DNA from: Collinsella sp.
Lineage (GTDB): Bacteria; Actinomycetota; Coriobacteriia; Coriobacteriales; Coriobacteriaceae
Direction of reading: 5' to 3'
Assembly: GCA_022720335.1 (NCBI GenBank)
Contig: JAIHVJ010000094.1
Location: 1 to 8,938 of the forward strand
DNA length: 8,938 nucleotides
Shown here: one piece after another, positions 1-6,420 of the stretch
Numbering within the stretch: position 1 is the first letter of the stretch
Layout: each line of letters starts with the position of its first letter
The notes under the pieces: generated by a model
The model's database searches: none
What the model saw: the letters and a program-made list of their open reading frames with translations, nothing else
What the model was told of the DNA's origin: nothing
Made by a program: the position numbers and the translations under genes

Positions 1-1
1 C

Positions 2-856
2 GAGTACCGCGCGCTGCACCAGGACATCCGCCCGTTGCGCGTGCTCATCCTCAACCTCATGCCCACCAAGATTGCCACCGAGACGCAGATCATGCGCAAA
101 CTCTCCAACACGCCGCTGCAGGTGGAGGTGGACCTGCTGCGCACGAAAACGCACGAGGCCACGCACGTGAGCGCCGGCCACTTGGAGACGTTCTACCGCA
201 CGTTCGACGACATCCGCGACATCCACTACGACGGCCTGATCATCACGGGCGCGCCGGTGGAGCAGATGCCGTTCGAGGAGGTCGACTACTGGCCCGAGCT
301 CTGCCAGATCATGGACTGGTCCACCACGCACGTGCACTCTACGCTGCACATTTGTTGGGGCGCACAGGCCGGTCTGTACCATCATTACGGCATCCAGAAG
401 TACGACCTGCCGGCAAAGGCGAGCGGCGTGTTCGAGCATTATCTGGTGAAGCCGCAAAGCCCGCTGGTCCGCGGCTTTGACGACCGCTTCTATGCCGTAC
501 ATTCGCGCAACACCGACGTGCGCCGCGAGGACGTGGAGGCCGAGCCGCAGCTTGAGGTCGTGGCCGTGTCCGACGAGGTGGGCCTGTACATCGTCAAGTC
601 GACCGACAGCCGTCGCTTCTTTGTCTTTGGTCACCCCGAGTACGATACCGACACGCTGCGCCTGGAGTACGAGCGCGACGTGAAGCGCGGCCTCAACCCT
701 CAGGTGCCGGCGCACTACTTTCCGGGTGACGACCCCACCGCCGAGCCGCGCAACGTCTGGCGCAGCCAGGCTCAGCTGTTCTACACCAACTGGCTCAACT
801 ACTACGTCTACCAGACCACGCCCTACGACCTGGCCCGCGCCGGCGAGGAGCACTAG
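2..856 (+). CDS. metA: Homoserine O-acetyltransferase (MetA family), 5' end outside window
   Basis: The enzyme transfers an acyl group to the hydroxyl of L-homoserine, the first committed step of methionine synthesis, in the cytoplasm. The reading frame is open from base 2, and the family match (EYRALHQDIRPLRVLILNLM) begins before any start codon, so about 24 N-terminal residues lie upstream. The TTG at 35 is internal, aligning with residue 36 of E. coli MetA. In E. coli numbering the nucleophile Cys142 is present in STLHICWGAQAG (codon 353-355), as are His235 and Glu237 in FGHPEYD (His codon 632-634). The residue at position 111, in TGAPVEQ, is Glu. In this family Glu111 goes with acetyl-CoA use and Gly111 with succinyl-CoA, so I infer acetyltransferase activity. 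The C-terminus falls at about residue 308, a normal full length. The gene converges on the cyclo-ligase gene with only 23 bp between the two stops, and no hairpin is visible there. Family assignment is firm; the acyl donor is inferred. Confidence 0.95.
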   Translation, partial: EYRALHQDIRPLRVLILNLMPTKIATETQIMRKLSNTPLQVEVDLLRTKTHEATHVSAGHLETFYRTFDDIRDIHYDGLIITGAPVEQMPFEEVDYWPELCQIMDWSTTHVHSTLHICWGAQAGLYHHYGIQKYDLPAKASGVFEHYLVKPQSPLVRGFDDRFYAVHSRNTDVRREDVEAEPQLEVVAVSDEVGLYIVKSTDSRRFFVFGHPEYDTDTLRLEYERDVKRGLNPQVPAHYFPGDDPTAEPRNVWRSQAQLFYTNWLNYYVYQTTPYDLARAGEEH

Positions 857-879
857 GCCGCCGGGAGGTGCACCAGCCG

Positions 880-1476
880 TTAGGCGCTGATGATGTGGGG
901 TAGCGGCAGGTCGTGGGCGTCGGTGGGAACGTGGTCGACACGCTGCTCGTCAAAGGCGATGCCGATGATTTGGCATGCGGGCGAGAGCATAGGCAGGTAG
1001 CGGTCGTAACAACCGCCGCCGTAGCCCAGGCGCGCGCCGGTTTGGTCGAAGGCCACGAGCGGCACGACGATCATGTCGAGTGCTTCGGCAGGGACGATAG
1101 GGAAGCGGTTGCTGTCGATGTCCGTGGCCGCAAAGGCCTGCGTGGGGTGGGCGATAAACGGGGCCGCGTCCGCGTCGCCGGCAGCAACTGCCCGCATGCA
1201 CATGCGCTGGCCACAAGCTGCGGCTTCGGCTGCCGAGAGCATGCACGGATAGGCCACGCGCCAGCCGCGTTTGGCGGCAGCTGCGGCAAACGCGGCTGGG
1301 TCGACTTCGGAACCCATCGCGGCATAGACGGCAACGGTGTGCGGCGCCGCGGCATCCAAGCGGCCCAGCAGATCAACCAGCCGCGCACAGATATCAGCAG
1401 ACTTCGCCGCCTGCAAGTCCAAATCAAGAGCATCGCGCCGAGCAATCACCGCTCGCCGCAACTCAGCCTTGTCCAT
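880..1476 (-). CDS. 5-formyltetrahydrofolate cyclo-ligase (MTHFS family)
   Basis: The enzyme converts 5-formyl-THF to 5,10-methenyl-THF with ATP, returning a dead-end folate to the one-carbon pool; it is cytosolic. The ATG at 1476 gives a 198-residue protein, usual for the family. It is chosen because GGGAG lies 5-9 nt upstream, whereas an in-frame TTG at 1503 has no ribosome site and would add nine Gly-rich residues. Visible family features are the N-terminal basic helix (KAELRRAVIARRDAL, residues 3-17), GSEVD (55-59), the segment VVPLVAFDQTGARLGYGGG, and GYGGGCYDR (151-159), the phosphate/ATP-binding signature. The usual aromatic after GGG is Cys here, probably a tolerated substitution. The C-terminus IGIAFDEQRVDHVPTDAHD is typical. 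The gene converges with metA, and no operon partner is visible in the window. The repeat element at 1505-1535 lies in its 5' flank. Confidence 0.92.
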   Translation of the reverse strand: MDKAELRRAVIARRDALDLDLQAAKSADICARLVDLLGRLDAAAPHTVAVYAAMGSEVDPAAFAAAAAKRGWRVAYPCMLSAAEAAACGQRMCMRAVAAGDADAAPFIAHPTQAFAATDIDSNRFPIVPAEALDMIVVPLVAFDQTGARLGYGGGCYDRYLPMLSPACQIIGIAFDEQRVDHVPTDAHDLPLPHIISA

Positions 1477-1504
1477 CCCGGCTCCCTCTCCCAAACCTAC
1501 CAAA

Positions 1505-1535
1505 AAGGGACAGGTTTATTCTGACAGGTTTTATC
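1505..1535. repeat. GACAGGTTT tandem-like repeat element
   Basis: Two near-identical units, GACAGGTTTAT (1509-1519) and GACAGGTTTTAT (1523-1534), start 14 bp apart and follow an A-run plus GGGACAGG. The same GGGACAGG core recurs in the same orientation at 2108-2115, on the other side of the hicAB remnant. The sequence is non-coding and sits in the 5' region of the cyclo-ligase gene. I read it as one copy of a dispersed intergenic repeat; the genome-wide copy number cannot be seen here. Confidence 0.5.
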
Positions 1536-1544
1536 TGGGCAAAC

Positions 1545-1585
1545 GTCGAAGCCGCCACAAAGGCGCCCTGTGTGGCGGCTTCGAC
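1545..1585 (-). terminator. 15-bp perfect hairpin downstream of hicB
   Basis: GTCGAAGCCGCCACA (1545-1559) and its exact reverse complement (1571-1585) enclose an 11-nt loop. The hairpin lies 12 bp beyond the hicB stop on the - strand. A second pairing, AACGTCG (1542-1548) with CGACGTT (1587-1593), is also possible. There is no clear T-run on either strand after the stem, so it may act as an mRNA 3' stabiliser or an inefficient terminator rather than a canonical one. Confidence 0.5.
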
Positions 1586-1597
1586 TCGACGTTGGCT

Positions 1598-1927
1598 TCA
1601 CAGCGCCGCAGCGATCGCTTCAGTCACAAACTTATTGAGTGACTCACCCTTCTTTGCTGCTGCCAGCGCTGCTTGCTTGTGGAGCTCAGAGCCCGTTCTT
1701 ACGTTGAACGAGCCCTTAAAAGCCCGCTCGGGTTCCTTGCCCTTCTCGGCGCAAAACTCAAGGTAATCGTCGACGGCGTCGTGGAAGCATTGCTCCACTT
1801 CTTCAGCCGTGGAGCCTTCAAATACGATTGCATCCCTAATGCCGGCGACCATACCTGTTAGCACATGCTGTTCGGCATCGAACTCGACCGGGGCGAAATA
1901 ACCCTTGTATGCCAAAACGTTACTCAT
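1598..1927 (-). CDS. hicB: HicB-family antitoxin with C-terminal ribbon-helix-helix
   Basis: This is the antitoxin of a type II HicAB module. The family binds and blocks the HicA mRNA interferase through a partial RNase H-like N-domain and autoregulates through a C-terminal DNA-binding domain. The ATG at 1927 is chosen over the in-frame ATG at 1942 because GGAGGT (1932-1937) sits 4 nt upstream, giving 109 residues, normal for the family. The N-domain shows the typical YKGYFAPVEFD, GMVAGIRDAIVFEG and VDDYLEFCAEKGKEPERAF pattern. The C-terminal part (FNVRTGSELHKQAALAAAKKGESLNKFVTEAI) is the HicB C-terminal ribbon-helix-helix segment. The start codon lies inside the end of the hicA remnant (8-nt overlap), the usual hicA-hicB order. 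The antitoxin looks intact while the toxin does not, so it may be an orphan repressor or a decaying remnant. Confidence 0.9.
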   Translation of the reverse strand: MSNVLAYKGYFAPVEFDAEQHVLTGMVAGIRDAIVFEGSTAEEVEQCFHDAVDDYLEFCAEKGKEPERAFKGSFNVRTGSELHKQAALAAAKKGESLNKFVTEAIAAAL

Positions 1928-2066
1928 GACTACCTCCGACATCTTGCAGAAAGCGAACGATGTTTCGAATGGTCCCCGCTGTCAATTCGTCAGATGGATG
2001 AGGCGCGTGCATTACGAACATCCTGCCATCTGATGGCCTGTAGAAGCGAACGCGCGATCCGAACAT
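1920..2066 (-). pseudogene. hicA: HicA toxin remnant, N-terminus missing
   Basis: The - strand frame ending in TAA at 1922-1920 encodes GSRVRFYRPSDGRMFVMHAP followed by HPSDELTAGTIRNIVRFLQDVGG. This is the C-terminal half of the HicA double-stranded-RNA-binding-like fold: GS[H/R]VRF strand, H-x-PHP strand, final amphipathic helix. Full proteins of this subfamily run to about 80 residues with roughly 40 before GSRV. Here the first ATG (2066) leaves only two residues before GSRV. The upstream frame reads through non-HicA sequence and the GGGGACAGG repeat before a stop at 2171-2169. Another frame reads SQWRFEHLF at about 2076-2102, faintly like the missing W..iE.L helix, so a frameshift plus deletion is possible. 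No ribosome site precedes 2066. The end overlaps the hicB start by 8 nt, confirming the pair. Toxicity is unlikely without the N-terminal helix, but a 48-residue product cannot be excluded. Confidence 0.75.
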
Positions 2067-2076
2067 GTGTGCGTAT

Positions 2077-2090
2077 AGAACAAGTGTTCG
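2077..2090. promoter_or_regulatory. Candidate LexA/SOS-type box before hicA remnant
   Basis: AGAACAAGTGTTCG contains the dyad GAAC-N4-GTTC, the core of the Gram-positive and actinobacterial LexA box (CGAAC-N4-GTTCG), with one outer base off. It overlaps a TATACG hexamer (2077-2072 on the - strand) placed 5 nt before the ATG at 2066. Chance occurrence of the 8 fixed bases in 9 kb is low but not negligible, and no LexA data are available here. Confidence 0.3.
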
Positions 2091-2102
2091 AATCGCCACT
2101 GA

Positions 2103-2122
2103 GAAAGGGGACAGGCACCTTT
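2103..2122. repeat. AAAGGGGACAGGCACCTTT imperfect palindrome
   Basis: AAAGG (2104-2108) and CCTTT (2118-2122) bracket GGGGACAGGC, forming an imperfect palindrome. It shares the GGGACAGG core with the element at 1505-1535 in the same orientation. It sits just where homology to HicA is lost, so it may mark the junction of the event that removed the hicA 5' end. Confidence 0.45.
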
Positions 2123-2150
2123 GTGGTGGTCTGTGCTGTGATGGGCGTCT

Positions 2151-2308
2151 GCGGCGGTTTGTCTCGATCTATAACAGTAACTCGGCAAAATTGGACTTAG
2201 ATGTTACAGATTGAGACAAAGAGCTGGTGCCGTTCGGGAACGTCTCGATCTGTAACATCTGGAGCCGATATTGCCGTCTAGATGTTACAGATTAAGACAA
2301 ACCGCCGC
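2151..2308. repeat. Four-unit array of alternating inverted repeats
   Basis: A unit with core TGTTACAGATYRAGACAAA occurs four times with alternating orientation: 2158-2180 (-, diverged), 2199-2220 (+), 2242-2262 (-) and 2279-2302 (+). Units 2 and 3 pair over 18 bases with one mismatch. The outer units extend into GCGGCGGTTTGTCT (2151-2164) and its inverted copy ending at 2308, so the whole block is a nested long palindrome able to fold as one or two hairpins. It lies between the hicA remnant and the peptidase terminator, is non-coding, and resembles REP/BIME-type intergenic mosaics in architecture. No transposase is adjacent. Confidence 0.75.
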
Positions 2309-2341
2309 GGTGGGCTGCGCCGCCTCGCCCAAGCCGCAAAA

Positions 2342-2380
2342 AAAGGTAGATTTTTAGGCATGTCCCAAAAATCTACCTTT
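2342..2380 (-). terminator. Rho-independent terminator of the M16 peptidase gene
   Basis: AAAGGTAGATTTTT (2342-2355) and its exact reverse complement (2367-2380) form a 14-bp stem with an 11-nt loop. It begins 5 bp beyond the peptidase stop on the - strand. Reading on that strand, the stem ends in an uninterrupted T-run (complement of the A-run 2338-2344), a canonical intrinsic terminator. Confidence 0.88.
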
Positions 2381-2385
2381 GTGCG

Positions 2386-5300
2386 TTAGCCCATCAGGTC
2401 GATGACGTTAAAGCCGGCGTTGCTCTTGGCGATGACGTCTCGGCCGCCAAAGACGCAGGTGGGCGAGACGGCTGCGATGCGCGTCACGTCGGCGCCGAGC
2501 GAGCGCAGCTCACCGGGCGTGGCGGCGAGCATCTGGGCGCGGCGCTCCTCGCGTGCGTGCGGATCGAGCCCGGCCAGGTAGGTCGTGTTGCGGCGCTTGG
2601 TGAGCGCGTACGGCTTCACCGGCGCGTCCATGCCGCTCACGCAGCTCACGATAAAGCCCTCAAAGGCGGCCTCGTCGGGCTCAAAGCTGCAGAGCCACTC
2701 GCCTGCGCGCGCCACGCGCTCAATCGAGGGGTCGATTGCCGGGTCGCGGTAGGTGTAGAACGCCGCCTGACGCTCGCCGGCCGCGCGGAATCCGCAGCCG
2801 TACGCACCACCCTTCACGCGGATCTCGTTCCACAGGTAGTCGTAGGAGAGCGCGTTGGCGGCAACCGCCCAGGCGCCCGTCACGTCAATGCCCAGGCGAC
2901 GCGGATCGCACGCGCTTGCCGCAAAGCAGATATCGCTGGGGATGACAAAGGCCTCGTGGCGGTCGTGCGGCGTCGGCACCACGAGCGCGTTGCGGCCGGC
3001 ATCGGCGCCGTCGCCAGCGCCTAGCCCCAGGTCGCCCGCGGCTGCCCGGTACGCGTCAAAGTCCTCGTCGCTGCCGGTAAAGCTCGCCATGCAGCCATCG
3101 GCCACAAAGATGCGCTCCGCCAGCTCGGCAAGCTTGGTACGCAGCCCGTCCACGCGCCCGTCAAAGTGCTCGAGCAAATCGCGCAGGAACAAGTAGAAGT
3201 CTACGCCCGAGAGCTGCTCGCGCACCACGGCCGAAGGCGAGCTGTAGCTCATCGCGCGACCGAGCGCCGCCGAATGACCGTTGTTGATAAAGCCCTGCTC
3301 AAGCCCAATGCGAATCTGTGTGAGCACGTCGCGCATGCGGTCGGCGTCGGCGTCTGCCAAAAGCGTGCTCGACCATACCTCGCGCGGCAGACTCGCCAGC
3401 GCATCGATCTTCTCGGACAGGGCGCCGGCGCTCACCAGCAGGTAGGGGCGCACGCCGTCCACTTCGGGCTGCGTCATGACCTCGGTCGTAAAGCTCAAAA
3501 AGCCCAGCTTGCCAGCGAGCAAGTTGTCGAGTTCCTCGGCCGAGTGCTCGCTCGTGGGCAGCTGTTTGAGAAGGCGGCAGAGCAGTGTCACATAGGGCAA
3601 GTCCTCAAACGCGACGCAGCTCAGGTCGAAATACTGCATGGCGTAGGCCAGACGGTTGGTGGGGATGCCGTGGCGCAGGCAGGGGATGGGCGCGGTCGTG
3701 TCCACGACCAGCGGCGGCTCGGGGCGCGCCTCGCCAATGTCGGACACGCGCAGGCGCGGCAGCGTGGCCTTGGCCTCGGGCGTGTCTTCCGCCTCCTGCG
3801 CGGCACGCAGCGCGGCCGTGCGCTCGACCACGTCGGCCAGCTCGGCATCGGTCATGGCATCGCGCTTGGCTGCCAGCTCGGCGGCCTCGGCACCCTCCGA
3901 ACCCTCGGCGGCGTCCACCGGCACCAGCTCGACCAGTGCCATGTGATCGTTCTGCAGCACCAGCTCGCGCAGCAGGTCCTCAAAATAGCTGCCGTCCAGC
4001 TCGCCGCGCAGCTCCTCGTACACCGGACCGTACTTGAGCGCCAGCGTTGCAGCATCGTCATCGTAGAGCCACGTGCTCAGCGCGTCGCACGCAATGGCCA
4101 CGCCGTCGGCGATACCGTAGTCGCGCTGGCGCAGGTCGTATTCGTTGCTGCTGATGATGGCTTCCAGGCGCTCGCGCGGAACGCCATGCTCGCATAGGTC
4201 GCGGCAGGCGTCCTGGAACACGCGGCGCAGCTCGCGCGCCACGCCGGGCTGCGCATTTTGCAGCATGATGAGCTCGTAGGGCTGCAGGCTTTCGGCCGCG
4301 GTGTAGCTCACCACGTTGCCGCCCAGGCCGGCGGCCAGAATGGCCTTCTTAACCGGCGCTTCGTTGGAGCCCAGCAGTGCCTCAAACAGGATATCCGCCG
4401 CGATCGTGCGTTTGCGGTCGAGCGCGCTGCCCAGCACCAGGCCCAGGCCCACCAGGGCGTTCTCGGGTGTAGTGGCCATCTCGACGCGCTTGTACTCGCA
4501 GGTCACGGGTGCCTGCACGCCCAGCGGATTGGGCGCCAGCGTGGACGGGTCCTCGCCGGCGGCGACGGCAGCGTCCATGCGGCGGCTCGCGGCACTCGGC
4601 TGCGACAGATAACGCTCGTCCAAAAAGGCCAGTGCGCGGTCCACATCTAGGTCGCCGTAGAGCGTTATATAAGAGTTGGAAGGATTGTAGTGGCGCGCGT
4701 GCGTGTCCAGGAACTGCTCGTAGGTGAGCGCAGGGATTGCGCGCGGGTCGCCGCCGCTCTCGTGCGCATAGGCGGTGTCGGGATAGAGCGCGGCGTTGAC
4801 GGCGTCGTCCAGCACGCTCATGGGGTCGGACAGCGCGCCCTTCATCTCGTTGAACACCACGCCGTTATAGCGCAGCGTGCCCTCGCGCAGGCTGGCGGGG
4901 CTGCCGTCGCCCTCGCCCGCGGCGCCCTCCGGCAGGTCCAGCTCGTAGTGCCAGCCCTCCTGCTCAAAAATGGTGGGCTTGGTATAGATGGCCGGGTTGA
5001 ACACCGCGTCCAGGTACACGTCCATCAGGTTGTACAGATCCTGCTCGTTGGTGGTGGCAACGGGGTAGATAGTCTTGTCGGGGTAGGTCATGGCGTTGAG
5101 GAACGTCTGCATGGAGCTCTTGATCAGGTCGACAAACGGCTCCTTGACGGGGAATTTGGCCGATCCGCACAGCACCGAGTGCTCAAGAATATGGAACACG
5201 CCGGTGGAATCGGCCGGCGGCGTCTTAAAGCCAATGGCAAAGGCCTTGTTTTCGTCGTCGCACGCCAGGTACAGCAGGCGAGCGCCCGAGGCGGTGTGGC

Positions 5301-5430
5301 GCAGCACGTAGGCGTCCGAGTCGAGCTCGGGCACGGTCTCGCAGCGCTCGACGGCAAAGCCGTGGCAGGTGGTGCCGGGCACCAGCAACGCGGCGGCAGC
5401 GGCGCGCGGGTCGGTTGAAGTGGTGGGCAT
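2386..5430 (-). CDS. PreP-like M16C zinc metallopeptidase (insulinase family)
   Basis: This is a large clamshell peptidase that degrades short unstructured peptides in a closed chamber. With no signal peptide it is probably cytosolic. The ATG at 5430 follows AAAGGAG at 7-nt spacing and gives 1014 residues, normal for M16C. The frame stays open to 5604 but the extra 58 residues lack family similarity. The inverted zinc motif HILEH (His80, catalytic Glu83, His84) sits in HILEHSVLCGS. The third zinc ligand is Glu195 in VVFNEMKG, by analogy with human PreP Glu205. The spacing from His80 is about 14 residues longer than in human PreP, matching an inserted Gly/Glu/Ser-rich loop (LPEGAAGEGDGSPASLREG). 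The C-terminal half carries the substrate-binding KGGAYG motif (873-878). An acidic, Ala-rich linker (EGSEGAEAAELAAK) joins the halves, as expected for the M16C-associated region. The gene is monocistronic, ends in its own terminator, and is divergent from the GntR gene. Confidence 0.93.
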   Translation of the reverse strand: MPTTSTDPRAAAAALLVPGTTCHGFAVERCETVPELDSDAYVLRHTASGARLLYLACDDENKAFAIGFKTPPADSTGVFHILEHSVLCGSAKFPVKEPFVDLIKSSMQTFLNAMTYPDKTIYPVATTNEQDLYNLMDVYLDAVFNPAIYTKPTIFEQEGWHYELDLPEGAAGEGDGSPASLREGTLRYNGVVFNEMKGALSDPMSVLDDAVNAALYPDTAYAHESGGDPRAIPALTYEQFLDTHARHYNPSNSYITLYGDLDVDRALAFLDERYLSQPSAASRRMDAAVAAGEDPSTLAPNPLGVQAPVTCEYKRVEMATTPENALVGLGLVLGSALDRKRTIAADILFEALLGSNEAPVKKAILAAGLGGNVVSYTAAESLQPYELIMLQNAQPGVARELRRVFQDACRDLCEHGVPRERLEAIISSNEYDLRQRDYGIADGVAIACDALSTWLYDDDAATLALKYGPVYEELRGELDGSYFEDLLRELVLQNDHMALVELVPVDAAEGSEGAEAAELAAKRDAMTDAELADVVERTAALRAAQEAEDTPEAKATLPRLRVSDIGEARPEPPLVVDTTAPIPCLRHGIPTNRLAYAMQYFDLSCVAFEDLPYVTLLCRLLKQLPTSEHSAEELDNLLAGKLGFLSFTTEVMTQPEVDGVRPYLLVSAGALSEKIDALASLPREVWSSTLLADADADRMRDVLTQIRIGLEQGFINNGHSAALGRAMSYSSPSAVVREQLSGVDFYLFLRDLLEHFDGRVDGLRTKLAELAERIFVADGCMASFTGSDEDFDAYRAAAGDLGLGAGDGADAGRNALVVPTPHDRHEAFVIPSDICFAASACDPRRLGIDVTGAWAVAANALSYDYLWNEIRVKGGAYGCGFRAAGERQAAFYTYRDPAIDPSIERVARAGEWLCSFEPDEAAFEGFIVSCVSGMDAPVKPYALTKRRNTTYLAGLDPHAREERRAQMLAATPGELRSLGADVTRIAAVSPTCVFGGRDVIAKSNAGFNVIDLMG

Positions 5431-5483
5431 ATGCAGTCTCCTTTGACGCCCCAGCGGGGGCGAATCGAGTCGAATCCTCGAGA

Positions 5484-5489
5484 GTATAC
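5484..5489 (-). promoter_or_regulatory. Possible -10 element of the peptidase gene
   Basis: On the - strand TATACT, within CATATGGGTATACTC, lies about 55 bp upstream of the peptidase ATG and matches a sigma-A -10 at five of six positions. No convincing -35 is seen 16-18 bp further up, so this is weak. The hexamer is part of a short palindromic stretch (ATACCCATATGGGG). Confidence 0.3.
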
Positions 5490-5619
5490 CCATATGGGGC
5501 CGCTGTTCTGCGGCGAACTGGAGACGATGTGGGTGGACTAGCCTAGCTAGGTTGATAACGAATGCCGCGGGTAGCCGCTGCATACCGCTAAAGTGAAATA
5601 ACACCCCGTTACCGAATCA

Positions 5620-5644
5620 TTTAGGAAATATATGGACTCCTAAA
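5620..5644. promoter_or_regulatory. Inverted repeat TTTAGGA-N11-TCCTAAA upstream of GntR gene
   Basis: This is a perfect 7-bp dyad with an 11-nt AT-rich centre, 66 bp before the chosen GntR start and in the AT-rich part of the 279-bp divergent intergenic region. It could be an autoregulatory operator or a binding site for another factor. Downstream, at 5664-5679, GTCATA-N4-TATAAG resembles the half-sites shared by the PTS and deglycase promoters but with shorter spacing. The remainder of 5431-5619 shows no gene. Confidence 0.35.
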
Positions 5645-5709
5645 AAGTTCTAATACAATATAAGTCATATATCTATAAGCTGCTGATTCCTTGCAAAGGT
5701 ATGGTTGAT

Positions 5710-6414
5710 ATGGTTGAAGCAAATAGCGTTATCCCCCTGTACAAACAGATTGTTCGTGCGCTTTCTGATTCGATCGCCAACGGCACGTACCGCCCGGGAG
5801 ATAAGCTTCCGACCGAGGCGGAGCTCATCGAGCAATTTGGCGTGAGCCGAATAACGGTTCGCTCCGCAATTAAAGAAATGGAAGATGCTGGGCTTGTTGA
5901 GAGGGCCCGCGGCAAGGGCACGTTCGTTTCGTCGGACACACAGATGTATGCCGCGGACGACCGTGAGAGCTTTACCCATTCGTGCCAGCTTGCTGGAAAA
6001 CAGGCGTCTACCAGGGTTCTCGCAATGGGCTGGGACTTCCCAAGCCTGCGAGACGCGAAGTTCCTAGGCGTAGACGATACCCAAAAGGTATTGCGTAGTC
6101 GTCGTCTGCGCCTTGTGGATGACAAGCCCACGATGCTGGAAACCAATAGCTATTCCGCTGCGCTTTCTTTTTTGGAGCATGAATCCCTCGAGGATTCGCT
6201 GATGGCGGTACTCGATCGCCAGGGGATCAAGATGGGTCCCAACACGCGTACGCTCGAGGTCTGCTATGCGAGCGAGCTCGAGGCGACATACCTTAACGTG
6301 GAGCTGGACTCTCCGCTGCTTCTGTTTGTCGATAGACGTTATGCTCCAAGCGGCGAGCCGCTTTTCATCTCCCGTCAGGTGTACTGCACCGAGCGACTGA
6401 AGTTCTATCTGTAA
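5710..6414 (+). CDS. GntR-family transcriptional regulator, HutC type with UTRA domain
   Basis: This is a cytosolic DNA-binding repressor or activator whose UTRA domain binds a small ligand, usually a sugar phosphate or amine-linked metabolite of the pathway it controls. The ATG at 5710 is preferred because AAAGG (5695-5699) is 10 nt upstream. The ATG at 5701 is only 1 nt from it; using that start adds three residues. The 234-residue length is typical. The winged helix covers residues 9-73: PLYKQIVRALSDSI, PGDKLPTEAELIEQFGVSR with the recognition helix SRITVRSAIKEME, and wing RARGKGTFV. The UTRA domain follows (about 90-233), with RSRRLRLVDDKPTMLETNSY, LEDSLMAVLDRQGI and the closing strand GEPLFISRQVY. 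It is divergent from the peptidase and codirectional with the PTS genes, 150 bp upstream of EIIA. I infer it regulates the PTS/deglycase locus; the ligand may be the phosphorylated substrate. Confidence 0.92.
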   Translation: MVEANSVIPLYKQIVRALSDSIANGTYRPGDKLPTEAELIEQFGVSRITVRSAIKEMEDAGLVERARGKGTFVSSDTQMYAADDRESFTHSCQLAGKQASTRVLAMGWDFPSLRDAKFLGVDDTQKVLRSRRLRLVDDKPTMLETNSYSAALSFLEHESLEDSLMAVLDRQGIKMGPNTRTLEVCYASELEATYLNVELDSPLLLFVDRRYAPSGEPLFISRQVYCTERLKFYL

Positions 6415-6420
6415 GCAAGG

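Noticed and set aside
913..1524. 203-codon + strand open frame opposite the cyclo-ligase gene
   Set aside because: Antisense to a gene with clear catalytic motifs. Its translation shows no family resemblance.
2082..2098. TTCGAAT core resembling a tRNA T-loop (possible tRNA or att site)
   Set aside because: The flanking T-stem pairs over only about three bases, and no acceptor, anticodon or D-arm can be found around it.
1865..2200. 111-codon + strand open frame across hicB 5' end, hicA remnant and repeats
   Set aside because: It is antisense to the hicAB remnant and runs into the repeat array. It has no ribosome site and no recognisable motif.
2151..2308. Repeat array as a CRISPR
   Set aside because: Units alternate in orientation, number only four, and the intervening sequences are of unequal length and partly palindromic. 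No cas genes are present.
3166..4197. 343-codon + strand open frame opposite the M16 peptidase
   Set aside because: Antisense shadow of a well-supported gene. The composition is rich in Arg, Gln, His and Ala, and there is no ribosome site or family motif.
5431..5604. 58-residue N-terminal extension of the M16 peptidase
   Set aside because: The extension has no M16 similarity, while the ATG at 5430 has AAAGGAG at 7-nt spacing and is followed at once by the family's usual N-terminal segment.
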